A stretch of DNA of 42,697 nucleotides from an uncultured Acetatifactor sp. (lineage in GTDB: Bacteria > Bacillota > Clostridia > Lachnospirales > Lachnospiraceae). Positions within the stretch are counted from its first letter, which is position 1; each line of letters begins with the position of its first letter. The notes beneath the pieces were generated by a model. That model did no database searches. It was not told where the DNA came from and saw nothing but the letters and a program-made list of their open reading frames with translations. The position numbers were made by a program, and so were the translations under genes. The stretch covers positions 1 through 42,697 of the forward strand of contig CAJUGT010000017.1 of the NCBI GenBank assembly GCA_910586435.1, given 5' to 3'. This document shows, piece after piece, positions 16,791 to 24,203 of this stretch.

Positions 16791-17939
16791 TTACGATATA
16801 TAAGATATTTTCCGTAATTTTGTCACGATTTGTTTCAATGTATCCGCCACATAATCCATTTCCTCTTTTGTATTCTCTTCCGAGAGAGTCAGACGAAGAG
16901 ACCCTTTCGCTTCCTCCTGCTTTAAACCAATGGCAAGCAATACATGGGAAGGATCTTCGGCGCCGGAAGCGCAGGCGGAACCGCTGGAAGCGCAGATTCC
17001 TTTCATGTCCAGCATAATCACCAATGATTCTCCCTCAAGAACAGGAAAGGAAAAATTTACATTGTTCGGAAGCCTTTTTTCTCTGTGTCCGTTGAGCCGG
17101 CAATCTGGAATCTCCTTCTCTATGCGTCTGATAAGATAATCCCTCAATTCCCTCTCTCTCCCGGCTGCCCGTTCCATATTTTCCACAGCACGCCGCGCTG
17201 CTGCTCCAAAACCCACGATACCCGGAACATTCTCCGTTCCGGCTCTTTTCTCCCGCTCCTGTCCGCCGCCATGAATCAGCGCTCCTGTCTTCACTCCCGC
17301 TCGGATGTATAACATTCCCACTCCTTTGGGACCGTTTAGTTTATGCGCGCTGGCACTTAGAAGATCTATTCCAAGCTCTTCCACACAGATTGGAACATGA
17401 CCAAATGCCTGTACTGCGTCCGTGTGAAACAGAACACCTCTTTCCCGCGTGATCCTGCCGATTTCTCCAATCGGTTCCATGGTGCCAATCTCATTGTTGG
17501 CTGCCATTACGCTGACTAAGATTGTATCCTGCCGCATTGCCTCTTTCAGCTGCTTTGGGTCTACCATCCCTTCCCGGTCCACATCCAGATAAGTCACTTC
17601 AAAGCCCTGGGTCTCCAAGTATTGGCAGGTGCGCAGAATTGCGTGATGTTCGATTTTAGTCGTGATAATATGCCTTCCCTTATGGAGATATCCCTCTGCC
17701 ACTGCCTTCAGGGCCCAGTTATCCGCTTCCGAACCTCCCGATGTGAAATAAATCTCCTCCGGCTTCGCCCCTATGACTTCCGCAACAGATCTCCTTGCCT
17801 CATTTATGGCTTTCCTTCCTGCGGAACCGGAGGAGTACACCGAGCTGGGATTGCCGTATTTTGATGTAAAATAAGGCAGCATCGCCTCCACAACCTCACT
17901 GTGGGTCCTCGTGGTAGCCGCATTATCCAAATAAATCAT
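16791..17939 (-). CDS. NifS/IscS-family cysteine desulfurase
   Basis: This 382-residue PLP enzyme removes sulfur from cysteine as a persulfide for Fe-S clusters, thiamin or tRNA thiolation. It begins MIYLDNAATTRTHSEV, the standard start of the family. H99 (IEHHA) stacks on PLP, K200 (SASAHKLNGPKG) forms the Schiff base, and C323 (SSGSACASG) is the persulfide cysteine in a flexible loop followed by the usual PSHVL. A ribosome binding site (GAGGGGG) precedes the ATG, and a near-consensus promoter lies at 18010-18038. No iscU or thiI partner lies beside it in this window, so the pathway it serves is unclear. Confidence 0.95.
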   Translation of the reverse strand: MIYLDNAATTRTHSEVVEAMLPYFTSKYGNPSSVYSSGSAGRKAINEARRSVAEVIGAKPEEIYFTSGGSEADNWALKAVAEGYLHKGRHIITTKIEHHAILRTCQYLETQGFEVTYLDVDREGMVDPKQLKEAMRQDTILVSVMAANNEIGTMEPIGEIGRITRERGVLFHTDAVQAFGHVPICVEELGIDLLSASAHKLNGPKGVGMLYIRAGVKTGALIHGGGQEREKRAGTENVPGIVGFGAAARRAVENMERAAGRERELRDYLIRRIEKEIPDCRLNGHREKRLPNNVNFSFPVLEGESLVIMLDMKGICASSGSACASGAEDPSHVLLAIGLKQEEAKGSLRLTLSEENTKEEMDYVADTLKQIVTKLRKISYIS

Positions 17940-18009
17940 CTTCGTGACCCCCTCTTAATTTAGTTCCGCTCTAAATGTGTTACATGCGTACTGACGAAAC
18001 TGATATGGT

Positions 18010-18038
18010 AGTATATCATTTCAGGAAAGTTCTGTCAA
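18010..18038 (-). promoter_or_regulatory. Sigma-A promoter of the cysteine desulfurase gene
   Basis: On the minus strand a perfect TTGACA (18033-18038) is followed after 17 bp by TATACT (18010-18015). The predicted leader is about 60 nt. A plus-strand TATACT at 18053-18058 may serve the divergent flippase gene, but its -35 is poor. Confidence 0.82.
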
Positions 18039-18090
18039 CTTTACACAGGGCATATACTATTGAAAAAGATCAGGTACGAAATAACCACTT

Positions 18091-19491
18091 ATGAATGCTA
18101 TAAAAACAAAACAGCGCCACCCTTTGATAGTAGGTACTTTTATTCTGACAATTACAGGATTTATCAGCAGGCTTCTTGGCTTCTTCTACCGCATCTATCT
18201 CTCACGACTGTTCGGAGAGGCAGAAATGGGTGTTTACCAATTATTGAGTCCTGTGCTGTCCCTTTCCTTTGCCCTCACCGCCGCAGGATACCAGACAGCC
18301 ATCTCCAAACTTGTGGCGGAGACTGCCGCCACAGAGAGACGCCCTTCCTTCCGTCCTGTGATATTGGGACTGAGTATTTCCATACCTCTGTCCCTGTTAT
18401 GTAACGCAGTTTTATACTTTTTTGCGGATACCATAGCCATACGTCTGCTACAGGAAGCCAGAACCGCTTCCATGCTGCGCATCCTTTCTTTTTCCGTACC
18501 TTTAAGCGCCATACATGCCTGCGTAAACGGCTATTTTTACGGCATCAAAAAAGCCGGCATTCCTGCCGGTTCCCAGCTTTTAGAACAATTGGTCAGAGTG
18601 GGCAGTGTGTACTTTTTTTCCGCCTGGAGCCTGGCATCCGGCCATACCCCCTCTATCAGTGTGGCCATCCTTGGCCTTACCATAGGTGAATTCTGTTCCA
18701 TGCTTATGGCGGTCCTTGCCGTTGTTCCCCGCAGACGGCTCTCAGATTCCCGTACCGCCGCCATGACAGAGGCGCCTGTCACCCAGGGCCGACGCCAATT
18801 ACCCCTTTTACATACCACTTTTCCTGCCTCACAGACCACACAGAGATTATATGGAAAACTCCTCGCCATGGCCATTCCTCTGACCGCCAATCGCATTGTA
18901 CTAAATATCCTGCAAAGTGTGGAGTCCGTATCCATACCCTCAAGGCTGAAAATCTATGGATATGACAATATCACAGCCCTGAGTGTATATGGCGTTCTCA
19001 CCGGCATGGCCATGCCATTTATTTTCTTTCCAAACGCGCTGACCGGTTCTATCGCTGTTCTGCTTCTGCCTATGATTTCTGAAAGTTACGCTTTAGGCGA
19101 TATGAACGCAGTCAGAAAAGCCACTCTGCGCACCGTAAAGTATTGCGGTCTGCTGGGCATGTGTTGTATGGGTATCTTCGTACTTCTGGGCAAATGGATG
19201 GGAACCTCTTTATTCCACAGTCCCCTGGCGGGATACTTTATCACTACCCTGGGTTTCCTTTGCCCATTCCTTTATCTGGATACCACCTTGTCAAGCATTT
19301 TACAGGGCCTTGGCATGGCGGGACACATTTTTGTCATGAATGTAATATGCCTGTTATTGCGTTTATGCTTTGTATTCCTGGCAATTCCCCAATTTGGAAT
19401 TACCGGGTATCTCTGGGGGCTTCTGGCCAGCCAGCTCACATTGGGGCTCCTCTATCTGGGCTGTCTGTACCGTTTTCTGAAGAAACATTGA
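18091..19491 (+). CDS. SpoVB/MATE-like polysaccharide flippase (MOP superfamily)
   Basis: The 466-residue protein has about 12-14 hydrophobic segments. Its start (GTFILTITGFISRLLGFFYRIYLSRLFG, residues 15-42) is the signature of the SpoVB/YtgP group. In Bacillus SpoVB is needed for spore cortex synthesis and is a candidate lipid-linked precursor flippase. A second conserved stretch is AMPFIFFPNALTGSIAVLLLP (about 306-326), followed by the usual loop SESYALGDMNAVRK. A hydrophilic, variable cytosolic loop with many Arg/Pro/Gln residues lies at about 207-250. The ribosome binding site is weak (CAGG), so the start is less certain than the family. It stands alone on the plus strand beside sporulation sigma genes, which suits a sporulation role but does not prove it. 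Confidence 0.85.
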   Translation: MNAIKTKQRHPLIVGTFILTITGFISRLLGFFYRIYLSRLFGEAEMGVYQLLSPVLSLSFALTAAGYQTAISKLVAETAATERRPSFRPVILGLSISIPLSLLCNAVLYFFADTIAIRLLQEARTASMLRILSFSVPLSAIHACVNGYFYGIKKAGIPAGSQLLEQLVRVGSVYFFSAWSLASGHTPSISVAILGLTIGEFCSMLMAVLAVVPRRRLSDSRTAAMTEAPVTQGRRQLPLLHTTFPASQTTQRLYGKLLAMAIPLTANRIVLNILQSVESVSIPSRLKIYGYDNITALSVYGVLTGMAMPFIFFPNALTGSIAVLLLPMISESYALGDMNAVRKATLRTVKYCGLLGMCCMGIFVLLGKWMGTSLFHSPLAGYFITTLGFLCPFLYLDTTLSSILQGLGMAGHIFVMNVICLLLRLCFVFLAIPQFGITGYLWGLLASQLTLGLLYLGCLYRFLKKH

Positions 19492-19592
19492 CACTTTGGT
19501 GTCAACTTAAAAACAATACACCAAGCCAATTTCCACATTGGTTCTGCTCATTTGGGCCTTTTGACAGACATTCAGCAATTTACAGACACGCT

Positions 19593-20372
19593 CTATGCCG
19601 AGAGATAAGAGCGCATAGTACGGAGAGCGTTTTTTTCCAGGCGGGAAACCTGCGCCTGAGAGATGCCTATGGCTTCCGCCACCTCCATCTGGGTCTTCCC
19701 TTCAAAAAAGCGCAGGGAAATGATTTCATGTTCCCTTGCGTTGAGACGTTTCATGGCTTCACTTAGGGAAAGATGCTCCACCCATGTCTCTTCCTTATTT
19801 TTTTTATCGCTGATCTGATCCATTACATAAAGAGTATCGCCCCCATCGGTAAAAATGGGCTCATAAAGACTCATGGGATTCTGAATTGCGTCCAGAGCAT
19901 AGGCAATGTCTTCCTTGGCAATGCCTATCTCAGTGGCAATCTCCTCAATGGAAGGCTCCTTCAGATTTTTTCTGGTCAGAGATTCTCTGGCATAGATTGC
20001 CTTATAAGCCGTATCCTTCAGAGAGCGTGAGACCCGCATGGTGCTGTTGTCCCGGAGAAAACGTCGGATTTCTCCTATAATCATTGGGACGGCATACGTT
20101 GAAAATTTAACATTCAGGGAAGAGTCGAAATTATCAATTGCCTTAATAAGCCCTATGCATCCGATCTGAAACAGATCATCCACATTTTCATTGCTGGAAG
20201 AGAACCTTTTGATGACACTGAGCACAAGCCGCAGATTTCCTTCAATATACGCTTCTCGTGCCTTTGTATCACCAGCCTCTATTTGCTGAAAAAGAGCCTC
20301 CTTTTCTTCTGTCTTCAGCAGCGGGAGCTTGGATGTATTAACTCCGCAGATTTCCACTTTACCCTGTGTCAT
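19593..20372 (-). CDS. sigG: Sporulation sigma factor SigG (forespore, late)
   Basis: The 259-residue product matches Bacillus SigG closely along its length: KVEICGVNTSKLPLL near the N terminus, region 2 (NLRLVLSVIKRF, DDLFQIGCIGLIKAIDNFD, VKFSTYAVPMIIGEIRRFLRDN), region 3 (VSRSLKDTAYKAI) and region 4 (EGKTQMEVAEAIGISQAQVSRLEKNAL). SigG directs late forespore genes after engulfment. The ATG at 20372 is chosen because AGGAAGG lies at ideal distance and the length equals that of known SigG; an in-frame ATG at 20426 would add 18 unlike residues. In many clostridia sigG directly follows sigE, but here it is separated from sigE by an oppositely oriented ylmC-nrdR pair and two other genes. I could not pick a convincing sigF/sigG-type promoter upstream. 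Confidence 0.96.
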   Translation of the reverse strand: MTQGKVEICGVNTSKLPLLKTEEKEALFQQIEAGDTKAREAYIEGNLRLVLSVIKRFSSSNENVDDLFQIGCIGLIKAIDNFDSSLNVKFSTYAVPMIIGEIRRFLRDNSTMRVSRSLKDTAYKAIYARESLTRKNLKEPSIEEIATEIGIAKEDIAYALDAIQNPMSLYEPIFTDGGDTLYVMDQISDKKNKEETWVEHLSLSEAMKRLNAREHEIISLRFFEGKTQMEVAEAIGISQAQVSRLEKNALRTMRSYLSA

Positions 20373-20628
20373 TTTTTCCTTCCTCATTTCTACGCAGAAC
20401 CCTGCGTTGATTTCATGCCAGCTCAAATCGGTTATCTGGCGAAATGTGAGTGATGCTGTACACTAGTATGTGCCCCTGACTAAAAAATATTCTTCTGACC
20501 AACAGGAAAGGCTTCTTTTTGTTATCATTTATCAAAGAGCAGCATATCTGTAATAAAAAAGGAATTTCACCGGATGCAGCGCTGGAATCGTCCAGTTAGT
20601 CCAGCTAAGAAATGTCAAGAGGAAATTT
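20373..20628. other. Divergent gap between sigG and ylmC
   Basis: This AT-rich region precedes the repeat element at 20629. It must hold the promoters of sigG (minus) and of the ylmC-nrdR unit (plus). The best plus-strand candidate is weak (TTTATC, 17 bp, TAATAA near 20530-20557). No RNA gene was seen. Confidence 0.4.
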
Positions 20629-20757
20629 AAAAACAGTCTCGGAACGGGGGTGCAATGTGTCTTTCAGACACAGGGAAGAAATTTCAGACACGAAAGTGGC
20701 TGAAGATTTCTTCCCTAGTCAGGGCACCGAAGTGCAGAGACGGTACTGGAATAGGAG
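20629..20757 (+). repeat. Diverged single copy of the structured repeat, in the ylmC leader
   Basis: The element starts AAAAACAGTCTCGGAACG and ends CTGGAATAGGA, matching the minus-strand reading of the repeats at 261-551. The inner hairpin is GGGAAGAAAT (20673-20682) with ATTTCTTCCC (20706-20715). Inside it TTCAG pairs with CTGAA across an A/G mismatch, then CAC/GTG closes a GAAA tetraloop. Copy B at 394-522 has CGC/GCG at the CAC/GTG position, a compensatory change. The end hairpin of the other copies is missing here. The repeat ends at the ribosome binding site of ylmC, five bases before its ATG. Confidence 0.88.
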
Positions 20758-20762
20758 GATAT

Positions 20763-20996
20763 ATGCTTTTTTCGGAATTAAAATGCAAGGATGTTATCAA
20801 TATTAAGGATTGCAGGAAACTTGGCAGAATCTGTGACCTGGAATTCGACCAGTGCAGCGGATGTATCTGCAAAATAATGGTTCCCGGATGCAATCGCATA
20901 TTGGGCTTTATAAACTGTGAGCCGAATATTGTAATACCGTATAAAGACATACGGCAGATAGGCCCTGATATTATTCTCGTTGACATTCATTGCTGA
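20763..20996 (+). CDS. ylmC: YlmC/YmxH-family PRC-barrel sporulation-associated protein
   Basis: The 77-residue protein starts MLFSELKCKDVINIKDCRKLG and contains DLEFDQCSGCI, IMVPG and VIPYKDIRQIGPDIILVD. This is the standard pattern of the YlmC/YmxH PRC-barrel family, small proteins widespread in spore formers whose exact role is not known. The start at 20763 has a strong AGGAGG five bases upstream. A longer in-frame reading from 20655 would translate through the repeat hairpin and is rejected. It is followed after 57 bp by nrdR, a common pairing in clostridia. Five cysteines in so short a protein is noticeable. Confidence 0.88.
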   Translation: MLFSELKCKDVINIKDCRKLGRICDLEFDQCSGCICKIMVPGCNRILGFINCEPNIVIPYKDIRQIGPDIILVDIHC

Positions 20997-21053
20997 ATAA
21001 GTTAATATTGTATTATATCACTTAGGAAACTGTTTGGTGTGGGAGGAAAATTC

Positions 21054-21503
21054 ATGAAATGTCCCTTTTGCAGCCATGAAAATACAAGGGTAATAGATTC
21101 CAGGCCGGCCGAGGATAATAATTCTATCCGACGCCGGCGGGTATGCGATGAATGTGGGAAACGTTTCACTACTTATGAAAAAGTTGAAACCATCCCTCTG
21201 ATTGTCATCAAAAAGGATAATAACAGAGAGACCTATGATCGCTCCAAAATCGAAGGCGGTCTCATCCGGGCCTGTCACAAGCGTCCGGTAAGCGCGCAGC
21301 AGATTGCCCAGCTTGCGGATGAGATAGAAAACGAAATCTTTCAGATGGCCGAAAAAGAAGTTTCCAGCCAGGTAATCGGTGAACTGTTGATGAACCGACT
21401 AAAAGACCTTGACGCCGTGGCCTATGTTCGTTTTGCGTCCGTTTACAGAGAATTTAAAGATGTAAATACTTTTATGGATGAACTAAAGAAATTGTTAGAA
21501 TAG
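21054..21503 (+). CDS. nrdR: Transcriptional repressor NrdR
   Basis: NrdR represses ribonucleotide reductase genes in response to ATP/dATP. The 149-residue protein has the N-terminal zinc ribbon (MKCPFCSHENTRVIDSR, then RRRRVCDECGKRFTTYE, with C3, C6, C31 and C34 as ligands). The ATP-cone domain follows (VIKKDNNRETYDRSKIEGGL), and the usual end is present (AYVRFASVYREFKDVNTFMDEL). The ATG at 21054 has GGGAGG upstream, and MKCPFC is the canonical start; an upstream in-frame GTG at 21039 is rejected. It may share the ylmC transcript. Its stop is 10 bp from the stop of the convergent vanZ-like gene, with no terminator between. Confidence 0.97.
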   Translation: MKCPFCSHENTRVIDSRPAEDNNSIRRRRVCDECGKRFTTYEKVETIPLIVIKKDNNRETYDRSKIEGGLIRACHKRPVSAQQIAQLADEIENEIFQMAEKEVSSQVIGELLMNRLKDLDAVAYVRFASVYREFKDVNTFMDELKKLLE

Positions 21504-21513
21504 AGCAGGCATT

Positions 21514-22035
21514 TTAGTCGGACTTTTTGCCCGGCAATATTTGAAAGAACAGAAATCCAATGATGGTTCCCAGTATATTGGTTATAATATCATCTATTTG
21601 AAAAAAGCCTCTTCCGGTAATGAGCTGCAAGAGTTCTATTCCCAGACTGGTAGCTCCTCCAAAGAAGAGAGACGGAAGGAAATGCCTCAGACGGCGGGAC
21701 GCCCAGCAGCCGAAGAATCCATAGGGGATAAACAGCAATACATTTTCCACCACAAAGGCATTATTTCTCTTGTTAATGCCCCATGTGGAAAAAAGCCGCA
21801 AGTCCACGCCATTGCTCTCACCACTTTCTCTGGACAGGAACGTAATTACCATCATCAGCGCAAAATAAAACCCAAAGACAATAACCGGCAGCAGCGCTGC
21901 CGGTTCCTTATCTTTCCTTCTTCCAACTTTTCCTGATATATACACAAGAACAGCGGACACAGGTATCCCGATAAGAATGCCGTATGGCAAATACCTTAAC
22001 ATGGATATCATATCCCGATATATATATTGAATCAT
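21514..22035 (-). CDS. VanZ-like membrane protein
   Basis: The 173-residue protein has about four to five membrane helices. It carries the VanZ-family pattern: a hydrophobic N-terminal half, then NAFVVENVLLFIPYGFFGCW (about 91-110), SLGIELLQLITGRGFFQIDDIITNILGTIIGF (about 131-162) and a lysine-rich end. VanZ itself gives low-level teicoplanin resistance by an unclear route; most family members are uncharacterised. The start has GGAGAGAG upstream. It follows the 114-aa gene by 18 bp and so is probably the last gene of the spoIIGA-sigE transcript or a shorter unit. Confidence 0.88.
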   Translation of the reverse strand: MIQYIYRDMISMLRYLPYGILIGIPVSAVLVYISGKVGRRKDKEPAALLPVIVFGFYFALMMVITFLSRESGESNGVDLRLFSTWGINKRNNAFVVENVLLFIPYGFFGCWASRRLRHFLPSLFFGGATSLGIELLQLITGRGFFQIDDIITNILGTIIGFLFFQILPGKKSD

Positions 22036-22053
22036 CCTACTCTCTCCATCTAA

Positions 22054-22398
22054 TCATTGGTAGCTGTCCCAGCCATCTTTTGAATGCTCCCATTTCTCTT
22101 TTTCCTCCAGAAGCCGGCCATTCATCCACGCCACCGCTTCCACGACTCCGTCCTCTTCAAAAGGAAATTCCGCCGTCTCTTTCTGCTCTGTGGGAGTTTT
22201 AAAATAATTAAATGGTTCCGGCCATATAGTACAGCGCAGTTTCTTTCCGCCGTCCCCATCCGCCACACCTTCGAGCCGATAACGCATTCCCTCGTGACAG
22301 CCTGTAAATTCTGTTTTCTTTAAGTATTCCATTGACAGTATATCTTCCCGCCGAATCAAAACCCAACCTCCATGGCGCTGTTGTGCCTCTGACAGCAT
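22054..22398 (-). CDS. Uncharacterised 114-aa protein
   Basis: I do not recognise this family. The protein is soluble and acidic toward the end, with FTGCHEGMRYRLEGV and CTIWPEPFNYFKTP as distinctive stretches. The TIWPEPF and AWMNGRLLEEKEKWE segments look like a small alpha/beta fold. The start at 22398 has only a weak GAGAG upstream; an internal ATG 22 codons later is also possible. It lies 80 bp after sigE and 18 bp before the vanZ-like gene on the same strand. Confidence 0.65.
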   Translation of the reverse strand: MLSEAQQRHGGWVLIRREDILSMEYLKKTEFTGCHEGMRYRLEGVADGDGGKKLRCTIWPEPFNYFKTPTEQKETAEFPFEEDGVVEAVAWMNGRLLEEKEKWEHSKDGWDSYQ

Positions 22399-22478
22399 TC
22401 ATCTCTCAAAATAAGAATGCCTGTATTACATCTTTCATATTAGTATATCCCATTTTCTTCAAAGTGAAAACCCCTAAA

Positions 22479-23216
22479 TCAAATATTACTGCTCATTTCC
22501 TTTTTCAGCTGACGCATAATCTTCTTTTCCAGTCTGGATATGTATGACTGGGAGATTCCCAGAAGAGACGCAACTTCCTTTTGCGTCATTTCCTGCCCGT
22601 CTTTGGTGCCCAGGCCAAATCTGAGACTGATAATCTTCTTCTCCCTTTCTGATAACTTGCTCACTGCTCCCAGCAGAAGTTTGCGTTCCACCTCATTTTC
22701 TATATCCTTGTATATGACATCTTCATCCGTCCCCAATATATCTGAGAGCAACAGCTCATTTCCATCCCAATCCACATTCAGAGGTTCGTCGATAGACACT
22801 TCCAGTTTTGTCTTATTATTTCTGCGCAGATACATCAAAATCTCATTTTCAATACATCTGGAAGCATATGTGGCCAACTTGATGTTCTTATCAGGTTTAA
22901 AAGTATTGATGGATTTAATCAGGCCAATGGTGCCGATGGAAATCAAGTCCTCCACACCAACCCCGGTGTTGTCAAATTTTTTCGCAATATAAACCACCAA
23001 CCGCAGGTTATGTTCTATCAAAGTCGCTTTTGCCACATCATCGTACTCTGTCCCCAAGTCACTTATGACCTGGCTTTCTTTATCTACCTCCAACGGCGGC
23101 GGCAGCACTTCGGCTCCACCTATGTAATGAATTTCCCCCTTTCTGTGCAGAAGAAAATTCTCTCTGCGTATCATCTTAAACTGCATTTTGCCCGGTATTG
23201 TCACTTTTAGAATCAT
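22479..23216 (-). CDS. sigE: Sporulation sigma factor SigE precursor (mother cell, early)
   Basis: The 245-residue product matches SigE: YIGGAEVLPPPL after the pro-sequence, region 2 (LIEHNLRLVVYIAKKFDNTGVGVEDLISIGTIGLIKSINTF, KLATYASRCIENEILMYLRRN), the linker SIDEPLNVDWDGNELLLSDILGTD and region 4 (TQKEVASLLGISQSYISRLEKK). The first 30 or so residues are the pro-peptide that SpoIIGA-dependent processing removes. The start at 23216 gives a pro-peptide of the normal length and has GAGG upstream; ATGs at 23186 and 23174 would shorten it. The start lies inside the 3' end of spoIIGA (41-bp overlap), indicating coupled translation. Confidence 0.96.
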   Translation of the reverse strand: MILKVTIPGKMQFKMIRRENFLLHRKGEIHYIGGAEVLPPPLEVDKESQVISDLGTEYDDVAKATLIEHNLRLVVYIAKKFDNTGVGVEDLISIGTIGLIKSINTFKPDKNIKLATYASRCIENEILMYLRRNNKTKLEVSIDEPLNVDWDGNELLLSDILGTDEDVIYKDIENEVERKLLLGAVSKLSEREKKIISLRFGLGTKDGQEMTQKEVASLLGISQSYISRLEKKIMRQLKKEMSSNI

Positions 23217-24066
23217 TATACCTCACATTCCGCCGTTTTTTCGGCCTCCCCTTTCTTTCCCTGGCAAAAAGCCCCGGGTTTATAATCATTTTCACGGATT
23301 CCGCACCAGCACTTCCGGCTCCTGAGATTTCCTCCTGGCTGACCGCAATGTATACATCGGCAAAGGACAGTTTCATACCGTTTATCTCCAAACACAGACG
23401 CGGCAACAGGTATCCCGGCAGAATCCCTCTTTTCTTCCCAATACTGTGATAGGGAATTACACGGAAACCATCTGCTTTTTCCCCAAAGACTCTGCCAAAC
23501 ACTTCCTGTTCCACAATACAGACAGGTTTTCCGCTGATGGGTTCCACCAAACTATTGCCCGAATCAATCAGAGCGCATACTGTCACATCTTCGCCATCCT
23601 TGGTCAGTGTAGCCAGACACAGGCTGTCCTTTGGCTTTAACCCATATCTGAATCTCAGAAAAAGCAGGAACGCAGCTCCTCCTGCGCCAAGAATTCCCAG
23701 AACACTGGTAAGAATTCCTCTTGCAGGTCCGGCAAGCCTCACCAGGAACAAAAGAGCGCCACCCATTCCGAAGGAATACAATACCAGTCTTTCAAACAAC
23801 CGGAGAAACATTCTCAATCCCTTCACACGGAATGTGATATGAAGCATTCCTATGGTTCCTGTGACAGCGCCCACAATCAGTTTGAGCGCCATGGGAAATG
23901 CCCCGCAAAAGGGAAGCAGATAACATAAAGCTCCCACCGCCGCACCCGCCGCAAGCCTTCCCGCTGTGGCAGTGCGCAGCGTGCTGTTGTCCACCAATAT
24001 CAAAAGATACAGGTTCATAATAAAATTTAGCAAAAACAGACTGTCTACATAAAGTTCATAGTGCAT
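23176..24066 (-). CDS. spoIIGA: Sporulation sigma-E processing protease SpoIIGA
   Basis: This is the membrane-bound aspartic protease that activates pro-SigE after a forespore signal. The N-terminal half has about five hydrophobic helices, starting MHYELYVDSLFLLNFIMNLY as in known SpoIIGA. The cytosolic C-terminal half has the protease motif ALIDSGNSLVEP (D168) and FRVIPYHSIGKKRGILPGY. The start at 24066 is chosen over the ATG at 24084. The promoter -10 box ends only five bases before 24084, and AAGGA sits eight bases before 24066. The gene is 137 bp after ftsZ, behind a terminator, and overlaps sigE. Confidence 0.94.
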   Translation of the reverse strand: MHYELYVDSLFLLNFIMNLYLLILVDNSTLRTATAGRLAAGAAVGALCYLLPFCGAFPMALKLIVGAVTGTIGMLHITFRVKGLRMFLRLFERLVLYSFGMGGALLFLVRLAGPARGILTSVLGILGAGGAAFLLFLRFRYGLKPKDSLCLATLTKDGEDVTVCALIDSGNSLVEPISGKPVCIVEQEVFGRVFGEKADGFRVIPYHSIGKKRGILPGYLLPRLCLEINGMKLSFADVYIAVSQEEISGAGSAGAESVKMIINPGLFARERKGRPKKRRNVRYNDSKSDNTGQNAV

Positions 24067-24088
24067 TTGCATCATCCTTTTCATAATT

Positions 24089-24121
24089 ATTATAAAGGGA
24101 TTCCCATTAAGAATTTGTCAA
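24089..24121 (-). promoter_or_regulatory. spoIIG-type promoter with a long 21-bp spacer
   Basis: On the minus strand a perfect TTGACA (24116-24121) and a perfect TATAAT (24089-24094) are separated by 21 bp rather than 17. The Bacillus spoIIG promoter is known for the same oddity (22 bp) and depends on Spo0A bound next to sigma-A polymerase. Transcription would start near 24082, sixteen bases before the spoIIGA ATG. Confidence 0.85.
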
Positions 24122-24146
24122 ATAGAGTTTGAAAACCTGAAAAACT

Positions 24147-24154
24147 TTCGACAA
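24147..24154 (-). promoter_or_regulatory. Spo0A box upstream of spoIIGA
   Basis: The minus strand reads TTGTCGAA, a perfect core 0A box, about 26 bp upstream of the -35. The TTTGACAAA around the -35 is one mismatch from the same box on the opposite strand. Spo0A~P activation of spoIIGA-sigE is the established arrangement in spore formers. Confidence 0.75.
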
Positions 24155-24185
24155 AAAGAGCCGGACAGCAACTGCCCGACTCTTT
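24151..24185 (-). terminator. Intrinsic terminator after ftsZ
   Basis: On the minus strand AAAGAGTCGGGCAG, loop TTG, CTGTCCGGCTCTTT, then more T. The stem is fully paired when two G-U pairs are allowed, but only on the minus strand, so it acts on the dcw transcript. Its T run overlaps the Spo0A box. Confidence 0.85.
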
Positions 24186-24203
24186 TATATACACATGACA
24201 ATA

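Noticed and set aside
19488..19505. TTGACAC/GTGTCAA palindrome at the flippase stop as a terminator
   Set aside because: Only a 7-bp stem and no T run after it; not called as a terminator.
20655..20996. Longer ylmC reading from 20655
   Set aside because: It would translate through the repeat hairpin; the family start and a strong AGGAGG are at 20763.
21504..21513. Terminator between nrdR and the convergent vanZ-like gene
   Set aside because: The gap is only 10 bp and no hairpin with a T run was seen; any termination must lie inside the genes.
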